DNA from: Methylococcaceae bacterium
GTDB lineage: Bacteria; Pseudomonadota; Gammaproteobacteria; Methylococcales; Methylomonadaceae
Direction: 5' to 3'
Assembly (NCBI GenBank): GCA_013140465.1
Contig: JABFST010000211.1
Span: 1 to 6,820, forward strand
DNA: 6,820 nt
In this document: positions 1-5,109 of the stretch, piece by piece
Layout of the letters: every line of letters begins with the position of its first letter
How positions within the stretch are numbered: the stretch's first letter is position 1
Position numbers and translations under genes: made by a program
The notes under the pieces: model-generated
The model's database searches: none
The model's input: only the letters and a program-made list of their open reading frames with translations
What the model was told of the DNA's origin: nothing

Positions 1-73
1 TGTCTAATGGCTGTGGCAACGTCATGGGGCTTTCTCTCTGATAGTTAAAAGCTTCATAATATGGGTTGCCACT

Positions 74-98
74 CCCTGTTTTTCAAGGGTAAACAGGG
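74..98. repeat. Small hairpin repeat
   Basis: A perfect 8-bp stem (CCCTGTTT / AAACAGGG) with a 9-base loop. A G-run follows on the plus strand. No T-run follows on either strand, so it does not look like an intrinsic terminator and is better read as a dispersed palindromic repeat. Confidence 0.5.
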
Positions 99-133
99 GG
101 TTGGGGGCTTAAGTTGGCGCGTATGTGCAAACC

Positions 134-154
134 CCCTCTCCCTAAGGGAGAGGG
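134..154. repeat. GC-rich palindromic repeat (CCCTCTCCC type)
   Basis: A perfect 9-bp stem (CCCTCTCCC / GGGAGAGGG) with a TAA loop, flanked by CC on the left and CTGGGGAGAGGGG on the right. It resembles the CCCTCTCCC-type palindromes scattered between genes of many proteobacteria. It sits directly left of MITE-A copy 1. Confidence 0.55.
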
Positions 155-179
155 CTGGGGAGAGGGGCAGTCAACGGTA

Positions 180-319
180 GGCTTCCCGTTTAAGCTGGGA
201 CAGTTTGGGTGTCGTTCGCTGAGCGGAGTCGAAGCGAATCCCGCCGCCGGCTTCGACTTCGCTCAGCCAGCGGCTCCGCTCAGCCAACGGCTACTCAGTC
301 CCGCTTTAAGTGAGTAGCC
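180..319. mobile_element. MITE-A copy 1 (140 bp) with 8-bp target duplication
   Basis: A non-autonomous element flanked on both sides by the same 8 bases, CAACGGTA (172-179 and 320-327), read here as a target-site duplication. The ends are imperfect inverted repeats: GGCTTC at the left and GTAGCC at the right, then TTTAAGC-GGGAC paired with GTCCC-GCTTTAA further in. The interior is palindromic, with GCTGAGCGGAGTCGAAGC facing GCTTCGAC and GCTCAGC arms. The right end is itself a hairpin: GGCTACTCA (289-297) and TGAGTAGCC (311-319) pair perfectly. It codes for no transposase. It starts 30 bp beyond the stop codon of the desaturase gene, so it may also cap that transcript. Compared with copy 2 it has one 19-bp unit instead of three and a 17-bp expansion of the right inner arm. 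The family of the parent transposon is unknown; 8-bp duplications occur for example in IS1595-family elements. Confidence 0.85.
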
Positions 320-349
320 CAACGGTACACCAAAGCAAACTATCGGACA

Positions 350-1165
350 TTATTTGCCTTTAGGAATCCATGCCCATAGCTTTCTTACTTTGAGTTCGGT
401 AATAAAAGCCAGCGAAAACAATTGCACATAATTGCCCGCTTCTATTAAATCCAAGCCTATATGTTCAGGCACTAATTCCTTACGCGTACCAAATAGACGA
501 TCCCAAACGGAAAATACAATACCGTAATTACTGTCATGTTCGGCACGCAAAGTGGAATGGTGCGTGCGATGCAAGGAAGGCGTAATGACCACTTGCGAGA
601 TTAGCTCTTCATTGGGGACACGAATATTGGCATGATGAAAAAAGATGAAAAATAACTCGATCACCTCAATACCCAACACCATATAAGCATTCACACCCAT
701 CACCACGACGAAAATACTTTTGTAAAGCAATTCCAGCAACAAATCGAAAATGTGAAAGCGAAAGCCGGTAGACACATTAAAGCCTTTGTCACTATGGTGA
801 ATTTTATGAAACCGCCACAAAAAATCATTATGGTGGCTGGCATAATGCCAAACATAAATAGCCAGATCAAAAATGGCAAAGGCTAACAGCCATTTCACAG
901 GGCCATTATCCAAAGCACTTAACAAACCAAAAGAGGCGAACTGTTGAGCGACAAAAAATAACGATGAAGCCCTGATAACTGACAAAATCAGGTTATTGAC
1001 CAAAAAGGCCGTGGTATTGGTAAAAAAGGATTCTTTGTAAATTTTTTGGGGAAATTGGCGAAAGGGATAACGCTTTTCAATGACTATCAGGGCAATAAAA
1101 GCCACTATCGCAAGACCGAATAAGCCTTGAATATAAAGCATATTACTATCACTACTCGCATTCAT
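350..1165 (-). CDS. Sterol desaturase / fatty acid hydroxylase family membrane enzyme
   Basis: An integral membrane di-iron oxygenase of the fatty acid hydroxylase superfamily (271 aa, normal for bacterial members). The metal-binding histidine clusters are complete: HxxxHH at H107/H111/H112, HxxHH at H120/H123/H124, H138, HH at 177-178, and HxxHH at H199/H202/H203. Hydrophobic stretches near residues 9-28, 52-74, 92-106 and 146-176 give four or so membrane spans, with the histidines facing the cytoplasm as in this family. Members hydroxylate or desaturate sterols, fatty acids, ceramides or carotenoids. The substrate cannot be read from the sequence. ATG at 1165 has a weak GGGA 6 bases upstream; an internal ATG at codon 9 has no better site. 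It is the last gene of a minus-strand operon, 39 bp after the LOV gene, and ends 30 bp before MITE-A copy 1. Family call is firm, function beyond that is inference. Confidence 0.88.
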   Translation of the reverse strand: MNASSDSNMLYIQGLFGLAIVAFIALIVIEKRYPFRQFPQKIYKESFFTNTTAFLVNNLILSVIRASSLFFVAQQFASFGLLSALDNGPVKWLLAFAIFDLAIYVWHYASHHNDFLWRFHKIHHSDKGFNVSTGFRFHIFDLLLELLYKSIFVVVMGVNAYMVLGIEVIELFFIFFHHANIRVPNEELISQVVITPSLHRTHHSTLRAEHDSNYGIVFSVWDRLFGTRKELVPEHIGLDLIEAGNYVQLFSLAFITELKVRKLWAWIPKGK

Positions 1166-1204
1166 AAATAATCCCGTTGATTTGCATTAGTTTGATAAGC
1201 TTTT

Positions 1205-1660
1205 CTATTCTTTAGATTTGGCATTTAATAAATCAGTCAGCTCTTTAATTTCATTGCCTGCGATAACTTTATCGGTAATATCGTATTGCACGCCTAAGTA
1301 ATAAATAACACGTTGCTTTCTATCAAATAAGGGCGTTATTTTTAGTTTATTAAAAAACAAAGTGCCGTCTTTTCTATAATTGCGCAACGTTACTTCAACG
1401 GTCTCATGTTTTGCCATTGCTTCTTTAATTTGATAACGTCCGGGTTGCTCCCTTTCTTCTCCTTGAAGAAAACGGCAATTATGGCCTATGATTTCTTCTT
1501 GGCTGTAGCCCGTTAGCCGCTCAAACGCCTTATTGGCATAAACAAGGGGTGCATCCTCAAAATCGGGGTCAGCCAAAGTGACACCATTAACACATTCGTC
1601 TAAAATAGAAGACAAGACTTGAGGAATAAGACCGCTCTCTTTTTCAACAATAAAAGGCAT
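1205..1660 (-). CDS. Short LOV blue-light photoreceptor (PpSB1-LOV-like)
   Basis: A stand-alone flavin-binding LOV (PAS) domain of 151 aa with no kinase, DNA-binding or cyclase output. With the ATG at 1660 the signature GHNCRFLQG places the photoactive cysteine at C62. The FMN-contacting residues are present: N94 in LRNYRKDG, N104 in FFNKL and Q125 in GVQYDIT. R63, R70 and R75 match in position the arginines that hold the FMN phosphate in Pseudomonas putida PpSB1-LOV. A charged helix after the core (about 131-151) corresponds to the J-alpha helix used for dimerisation or signalling. Blue light should form a cysteinyl-FMN adduct. The frame is open to a GTG at 1696, but that codon has no ribosome site. 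The ATG at 1660 has GGGAAG six bases upstream and matches the usual short N-cap, so I use it. The gene lies between SRPBCC and desaturase genes in one operon; its partner protein is unknown. Confidence 0.92.
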   Translation of the reverse strand: MPFIVEKESGLIPQVLSSILDECVNGVTLADPDFEDAPLVYANKAFERLTGYSQEEIIGHNCRFLQGEEREQPGRYQIKEAMAKHETVEVTLRNYRKDGTLFFNKLKITPLFDRKQRVIYYLGVQYDITDKVIAGNEIKELTDLLNAKSKE

Positions 1661-1666
1661 ATTTAA

Positions 1667-1672
1667 CTTCCC
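1667..1672 (-). promoter_or_regulatory. Ribosome binding site that sets the LOV start
   Basis: GGGAAG lies on the minus strand six bases before the ATG at 1660. No comparable site precedes the in-frame GTG at 1696, so translation probably starts at 1660, giving 151 rather than 163 residues. Confidence 0.7.
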
Positions 1673-1699
1673 ATTTTTATAATTAATGATTGGCACATA

Positions 1700-2182
1700 T
1701 CAGTATGAGCTACTGACGATTAGATTTTTAATATTCTCAACCGTGTTTTCTGCACCCTCTTCAATCGCAGCGCGTATCAGCTTTTGAAAAGGCCGCATAA
1801 AAATCTCAATTTCTGTCAGCTCAAAACGAAAGGTCAACTGTGTGGTTTTATTGTCATTGTCGCTGGCCAATAAATAACTGTGTACATAAGGTTCGGTCAG
1901 TCCTTTAAAAGCAAGCATTATCGCGGGTTGAAAATGGGTAATTTCAAAAACCGATTCAACTGTCGCACCATATTCTTGGCGCACTTGTTTTGCTTTAGCG
2001 CCTACAACAACTTGTTTACCATCTAAAGGCTCTAATTTAACAACTTCTACGGCCCATTTAGGGTAGTTATCAAAAAAATGCTCACCGATGTATACAAACA
2101 CATCACGAATCGGTTTATCTATCTCTATGCTTGCTTCGCCAACAACAGGCTTGGTTGAATCAAACGAAAATTTAATTTGCAC
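1700..2182 (-). CDS. SRPBCC (START-like) ligand-binding domain protein
   Basis: A 160-aa single-domain protein that I place in the SRPBCC/polyketide-cyclase-like superfamily. The pattern fits the fold: a first strand and helix around residues 16-33 (IEIDKPIRDVFVYI), an NYPKW segment at 39-43, alternating short strands to about residue 125, and a long C-terminal helix at 130-155 that lines the hydrophobic pocket. Such proteins bind lipids, quinones, polyketides or other hydrophobic ligands and act as carriers or cyclases; the ligand here is unknown. There is no signal peptide, so it is cytoplasmic. The start is a GTG at 2182 with GGGGAG ten bases upstream; stop codons in frame further upstream rule out a longer form. 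It is the first gene of the operon, and the downstream LOV start follows 39 bp after its stop. The link to a light sensor and a lipid oxygenase suggests a lipid-related role. Confidence 0.75.
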   Translation of the reverse strand: MQIKFSFDSTKPVVGEASIEIDKPIRDVFVYIGEHFFDNYPKWAVEVVKLEPLDGKQVVVGAKAKQVRQEYGATVESVFEITHFQPAIMLAFKGLTEPYVHSYLLASDNDNKTTQLTFRFELTEIEIFMRPFQKLIRAAIEEGAENTVENIKNLIVSSSY

Positions 2183-2235
2183 GGTAATACGACTCCCCGT
2201 CGATAAGGTATCTTTGTAATATAATTTTTATTATG

Positions 2236-2250
2236 ATTGTTCGTAACAAT
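2236..2250. promoter_or_regulatory. Palindromic operator candidate upstream of the LOV operon
   Basis: A perfect dyad ATTGTT-N3-AACAAT lies 53 bp before the operon's GTG start. It is followed on the minus strand by a very A/T-rich stretch (TATATT at about 2219-2224 could serve as -10; no good -35 is visible). A dyad at this point between the mobile element and the first gene is well placed for a dimeric regulator. I cannot name the regulator from the sequence. Confidence 0.45.
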
Positions 2251-2298
2251 AACCTTATTGCTCTGGTTACTCCGGTTGGGTTATATAAGTCTGATGAT

Positions 2299-2459
2299 GG
2301 CTTCCCGTTTAAGCTGGGACAGTTTGGGTGTTGTTCGCTGAGCGGAGTCGAGTTCGCTGAACGGAGTCGAGTTCGCTGAGCGGAGTCGAAGCGAATCCCG
2401 CCGCCGGCTTCGACTCCGCTCAGCCAACGGCTACTCAGTCCCGCTTTAAGTAAGTAGCC
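2299..2459. mobile_element. MITE-A copy 2 (161 bp) with 8-bp target duplication
   Basis: The same element as at 180-319, in the same orientation, with identical first bases and near-identical last bases. It is flanked by its own 8-bp duplication, CTGATGAT (2291-2298 and 2460-2467), different from that of copy 1, which shows an independent insertion. The inner left arm holds three tandem 19-bp units (2334-2390) where copy 1 has one; the right inner arm lacks the 17-bp expansion of copy 1. The terminal hairpin has one mismatch here (TAAGTAGCC against GGCTACTCA). It ends 116 bp upstream of the SRPBCC start, so any operon promoter lies between the two or within the element. Reading frames across it are not genes. 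Confidence 0.87.
2334..2390. repeat. Three tandem 19-bp units inside MITE-A copy 2
   Basis: Three head-to-tail units beginning TTCGCTGA (2334, 2353 and 2372), each continuing with (G/A)CGGAGTCGA and differing only at two positions. Copy 1 has a single unit at the corresponding place, so this is a local expansion of the hairpin arm. Confidence 0.8.
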
Positions 2460-2467
2460 CTGATGAT

Positions 2468-2779
2468 TAAAACAGGGCATTACGCATACACTTTGGCAAA
2501 AACACAAGAAACGCGATTTATAAAGCCAATCAAGCACTTATGGCATGTCGTAGAGCCGATAGGCTAAGCGTGGCACTCTGCTTCGTGTTGGGTGAATATA
2601 AAGTTTATTGAAAAAATAGCAAATTTATAATTGTTGCTGTTGCTTAGCCTTGTTTGCCTTATCACATAATGTAAACAAAAACATCGAATTTAAAGACCGC
2701 GATAAAAGGCGTTTTAGGCTAACTGTCATCAAGCCTAACATTTAGGTTTCTGGGTTTTATTTAAATCTTTTACCCTAAT
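2468..2779. other. Gene-free stretch with three inverted repeats
   Basis: No coding frame is supported. Three inverted repeats are visible: AGGCTAAGC (2561-2569) with GCTTAGCCT (2642-2650); TTAGGCT (2714-2720) with AGCCTAA (2732-2738), a hairpin with an 11-base loop; and CCGCGATAAA (2697-2706) with TTTATCGCGG (2779-2788), which encloses the hairpin and runs into the end of the DUF599 gene. The two hairpins nearest that gene may help end its transcript. No tRNA or known RNA gene was recognised. Confidence 0.5.
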
Positions 2780-2788
2780 TTATCGCGG
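2697..2788. repeat. 92-bp nested inverted repeat over the DUF599 3' end
   Basis: Perfect 10-bp arms CCGCGATAAA (2697-2706) and TTTATCGCGG (2779-2788) enclose a 7-bp hairpin (2714-2738). The right arm contains the stop codon of the minus-strand DUF599 gene. It may be a stabilising 3' structure for that mRNA, or a remnant of a small palindromic element; no target duplication was found. Confidence 0.45.
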
Positions 2789-3418
2789 CACTTTATCCAA
2801 CACCGCCAAACCCGCAATCAATATCGCTGTTGCCAGCAGCAAAAAATACGCCCCTAAAAACCACATAATCAGCGGCAAACTCATAAAAAAACTGCGCGTG
2901 CCGTAAGTGTAATACCGCCCTGCCCTGTTGAGATAGGCGCAGGTTTGCTGGTACAGCAGTGGGTCAGCTGTGCCGCCAGACAAATTAATCATGTAACCCA
3001 CATGGTTAAAAAACCGTATCGCCATCGAAAAGCAAAAAAACGCCACGGCAAACACGAGCAATAATAAGCCCAGCTTAATTTGCCAGCTGACACTGGAATA
3101 AGTCCCACCTACTGCGAGCGTATGCCATTGCATCAGCCACGCGCCGATTTTCTCGCCTGTGTTTAAAGTGCCAATAATCAGCAGGATGGAGGTGGAGGCC
3201 ATAAAATTTGCCGCCATCACCGAATTGCGCAAGGTCTGCACAGCAAGAATGTCGCGCTTGTCGCTGCCCATCACCATTGCCACCCAACGTTCCCGCAGTT
3301 TGGCATTTAAGGCATGGACGCTGGTTTCAGGATGGCGGCGGCTACTGAAGCCTAAATAGGCGTAATAAACCATCAGCATCAGGCCGCTGGCAATAAAGGC
3401 AATGACATCGTGTTGCAT
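2780..3418 (-). CDS. DUF599 family inner-membrane protein
   Basis: A 212-aa polytopic membrane protein that matches the DUF599 family in my recall: a conserved QTLRNSVMAANFMAS block (61-75), FFNHVGYMIN (136-145) and a basic RAGRYYTYGTRSFF segment (165-178). Four hydrophobic spans are clear, near residues 5-24, 67-85, 114-137 and 179-207. Between the first two spans is a charged, probably cytoplasmic loop (25-65). The family has no established function. ATG at 3418 is preceded by AAGGA seven bases upstream, which supports this start. It diverges from the sulfide:quinone oxidoreductase gene across 142 bp that contain a candidate operator, so the two may be co-regulated, but nothing in the sequence ties it to sulfide. 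It is a single-gene unit on the minus strand. Confidence 0.82.
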   Translation of the reverse strand: MQHDVIAFIASGLMLMVYYAYLGFSSRRHPETSVHALNAKLRERWVAMVMGSDKRDILAVQTLRNSVMAANFMASTSILLIIGTLNTGEKIGAWLMQWHTLAVGGTYSSVSWQIKLGLLLLVFAVAFFCFSMAIRFFNHVGYMINLSGGTADPLLYQQTCAYLNRAGRYYTYGTRSFFMSLPLIMWFLGAYFLLLATAILIAGLAVLDKVPR

Positions 3419-3468
3419 CTCTTATTCCTTGATTTTTTGGGGTTATCAGTTTGCTTATAGGAAAAATT

Positions 3469-3506
3469 CCACAGTGCAAGCTCTTAAATCTTAAGATAAA
3501 CTGTGG
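3469..3506. promoter_or_regulatory. Nested dyad in the divergent DUF599 / sqr promoter region
   Basis: Outer arms CCACAGT (3469-3475) and ACTGTGG (3500-3506) enclose an inner perfect dyad TCTTAA-N3-TTAAGA (3482-3496). It sits 51 bp before the DUF599 start and 55 bp before the sqr start, in the middle of the divergent region. Downstream, TATAAC at 3533-3538 is a possible -10 for sqr, without a clear -35, which would fit an activated promoter. The regulator is unknown. Confidence 0.5.
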
Positions 3507-3550
3507 TTGGGTCGCATAAACCGCACTCAAATTATAACTACATAAAAGCC

Positions 3551-3556
3551 GGAGGA
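3551..3556 (+). promoter_or_regulatory. Strong ribosome binding site of sqr
   Basis: GGAGGA ends four bases before the ATG at 3561. This is the strongest ribosome site in the window and fixes the start of the sulfide:quinone oxidoreductase. Confidence 0.8.
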
Positions 3557-3560
3557 ATTC

Positions 3561-4814
3561 ATGTCATCTCAACACCATACCATTTTAATCGTCGGCGGGG
3601 GCGCGGCGGGCGTTACAGTCGCCAACAATATGCGCCGCGTTAATGCCCGCATTGATATTGCCCTGATCGAGCCTTCTGAACAACATTATTATCAGCCGGG
3701 CTTTACCATCGTCGGTGGTGGAGCTTACACCTTAAAGCAAACGCTGCGCGACGAGGCTAGCCTGATCCACCCTAGCGTAAAATGGCTTAAAGACTATGCC
3801 GAAACGTTTGCGCCTGAGGACAATACCGTCACCTTACGCTCAGGCGATACCGTCAGTTACGATTATTTGGTGGTGTGCCCGGGCTTGCAATTGGATTGGC
3901 ATAAAATTGCCGGACTTAAAGAAACCTTGGGCAAGAACAATGTCTGCAGTAATTATTCGCCCGACACTGTGGAATACACTTGGGAGTGCATCAGCAACCT
4001 AACATCGGGTACAGCCTTGTTTACCCAACCACCAATGCCGATTAAATGTGCCGGTGCGCCGCAAAAAATCATGTATTTGGCGGCGGATCGTTTCCGTAAA
4101 AAAGGCATTTTAGACAAATTTTCCATCCATTTTTATAACGCCGGCCCGGCTTTGTTTGGTGTGCCGTTTTTTGCCCAAGCACTCAGCAAAGTGGTCGCGG
4201 ATTATGGCCTTAACACCCATTTCAACCATAATCTGGTCGCCATAGACGGCCCGAACAAAACCGCGACGTTTGAAGCCACCGATGCCGACGGCAATAAGCA
4301 ACAGATCACCGAACGCTTTGATATGATCCATGTCACCCCACCGCAAAGCGCCCCTGATTTTATCAAGCAAAGCCCGCTCGCCAATGCCGCTGGTTGGGTG
4401 GAAGTGAACGACAAATCCTTGCAACACACACGTTACAGCAATATTTTTGCCTTAGGCGATGTTGCCGCCACCACCAATGCCAAAACCGCCGCCGCAGTGC
4501 GTAAGCAAGTCCCTGTGGTCGTGGACAATATTTTAAAGCTGATTGACGGCAAAGCCGTTATAGAAGGCTACGATGGCTATGGCTCATGCCCGCTGACCAC
4601 TTCATTAAACACCGTGAAGTTGGCGGAGTTTTCGTATGGCGGCAAAGTTACGCCGTCGTTTCCGCTGCTGGATCCCAGAAAAAACCGTTTTATTTGGTGG
4701 TGGGGCAAAACCGTGGGCTTTCCTTGGTTGTATTGGGATTTGATGATTAAAGGCTATCGTATTGATATTCCGCATTTGGAAGCGTATGCGAAAAAGTTTG
4801 TGGATGAGAAATAA
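3561..4814 (+). CDS. sqr: Type II sulfide:quinone oxidoreductase
   Basis: A 417-aa FAD enzyme that oxidises sulfide to sulfane sulfur on a cysteine pair and passes electrons to the membrane quinone pool. The N-terminal dinucleotide fold shows VGGGAAG (11-17) and the ribose-binding E37, followed by the YYQPG block (43-47). The redox cysteines are C163 in KCAGAPQK and C343 in GYGSCPL, placed as in mitochondrial SQOR (C201 and C379). HVTPP (257-261) and ALGD (297-300) are the other diagnostic blocks; D300 contacts FAD. The tryptophan-rich tail (about 377-400) is an amphipathic membrane anchor; there is no signal peptide. C129 (NNVCSNYS) lies where type I enzymes carry their first cysteine. In type II enzymes the persulfide goes to glutathione or sulfite, but no persulfide dioxygenase or sulfurtransferase gene is in view. 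Transcribed alone, divergent from DUF599; repeats follow its stop codon by 14 bp. Confidence 0.93.
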   Translation: MSSQHHTILIVGGGAAGVTVANNMRRVNARIDIALIEPSEQHYYQPGFTIVGGGAYTLKQTLRDEASLIHPSVKWLKDYAETFAPEDNTVTLRSGDTVSYDYLVVCPGLQLDWHKIAGLKETLGKNNVCSNYSPDTVEYTWECISNLTSGTALFTQPPMPIKCAGAPQKIMYLAADRFRKKGILDKFSIHFYNAGPALFGVPFFAQALSKVVADYGLNTHFNHNLVAIDGPNKTATFEATDADGNKQQITERFDMIHVTPPQSAPDFIKQSPLANAAGWVEVNDKSLQHTRYSNIFALGDVAATTNAKTAAAVRKQVPVVVDNILKLIDGKAVIEGYDGYGSCPLTTSLNTVKLAEFSYGGKVTPSFPLLDPRKNRFIWWWGKTVGFPWLYWDLMIKGYRIDIPHLEAYAKKFVDEK

Positions 4815-4834
4815 GCGGGCGTAACGACCGTACG

Positions 4835-4900
4835 AGACTGTGAAAGAATTAACGTAAGCTTGCTCATCGGACTGAAAAAACTTGTTTTTTCACTCCAGCT
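4835..4900. mobile_element. MITE-B copy 1 (internally deleted, 66 bp)
   Basis: Begins AGACTGTGAAAGAATT and ends CACTCCAGCT. It is flanked by CGTACG on both sides (4829-4834 and 4901-4906), a 6-bp duplication if the element starts at AGAC, or 4 bp (GTAC) if the flanking G and C are counted as element ends. The central part is an A/T-arm hairpin (4873-4892). About 71 bp of the right half found in copies 2 and 3 are missing. Confidence 0.75.
4871..4894. terminator. A/T-arm hairpin after sqr, possible terminator
   Basis: TGAAAAAAC (4873-4881) and GTTTTTTCA (4884-4892) pair closely, and one arm gives a T-run on either strand. It lies 57 bp after the sqr stop codon. As part of MITE-B it may have been co-opted as a bidirectional terminator; the stem is weak in GC, so this is uncertain. 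Confidence 0.35.
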
Positions 4901-4969
4901 CGTACGCAGGGTGGGCAAACAAACGCTGCTCACCCTGCGGCATAGTGTTTGGCGTTAGTGCAAAAACCG
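4901..4969. repeat. 69-bp repeat C, first copy
   Basis: Starts CGTACGCAGGGTGGGCA and contains a hairpin with GCAGGGTG and CACCCTGC arms. The sequence resembles the GCAGGGTGGGCA-type intergenic palindromes common in proteobacteria and cyanobacteria. MITE-B appears to have inserted at its left edge, because CGTACG occurs on both sides of that element. Confidence 0.75.
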
Positions 4970-4972
4970 CCC

Positions 4973-5109
4973 AGACTGTGAAAGAATTAACGCAAGCTTG
5001 CTCATCGGACTGAAAAAACTTGTTTTTTCACTCCAGTCTCTACTTAAAACAAAGGCTTACGAAAATAATAAACACCTTTTTGTGATTATTTGAAATACTT
5101 TCGCAGTCT
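4973..5109. mobile_element. MITE-B copy 2 (137 bp)
   Basis: The longest MITE-B copy in the window. It runs from AGACTGTGAAAGAATT to CTTTCGCAGTCT, so the ends form an inverted repeat of roughly 17 bp with a few mismatches. It has the internal A/T-arm hairpin and the ACTTAAAACAAAGGCTTACG core shared with copy 3. Its left flank (CCGCCC) does not match its right flank (CGTACG), as expected if this copy arose by tandem duplication and not by transposition. Confidence 0.82.

Larger units (their letters stand above)
1..179. other. Non-coding left edge with hairpin repeats
   Basis: I see no convincing gene here. Two short palindromic repeats are visible. The first has arms CCCTGTTT (74-81) and AAACAGGG (91-98) around a 9-base loop. 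The second has arms CCCTCTCCC (134-142) and GGGAGAGGG (146-154) around a 3-base loop, followed by a G-rich tail; hairpins of this CCCTCTCCC type are widespread dispersed repeats in proteobacteria. An 8-bp inverted pair GTGGCAAC (13-20) / GTTGCCAC (64-71) encloses the first 70 bases. The plus strand is open for 15 codons from base 1 to a TAA at 46-48, which is too short to call the tail of a gene. Confidence 0.6.

Noticed and set aside
1..48. Possible 3' end of a plus-strand gene
   Set aside because: Fifteen open codons before TAA are expected by chance; no family could be recognised.
114..317. Plus-strand open frame of 67 codons
   Set aside because: It runs through the CCCTCTCCC palindrome and MITE-A copy 1; its composition is that of translated repeats.
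172..2467. Composite transposon carrying the LOV operon
   Set aside because: Each MITE-A copy has its own distinct 8-bp duplication, which shows two separate insertions and not mobilisation of the whole segment.
2172..2537. Minus-strand open frame of 121 codons
   Set aside because: Most of it is translated MITE-A copy 2 including the 19-bp tandem units, and its end overlaps the SRPBCC start. No ribosome site or protein-like pattern.
3075..3530. Other frames over and beside the DUF599 gene, both strands
   Set aside because: They are shadows of DUF599, whose membrane spans and conserved blocks show the correct frame; those reaching past 3418 cover the promoter region.
4110..4429. Minus-strand frames inside sqr
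   Set aside because: They lie opposite the conserved core of a clear sulfide:quinone oxidoreductase.
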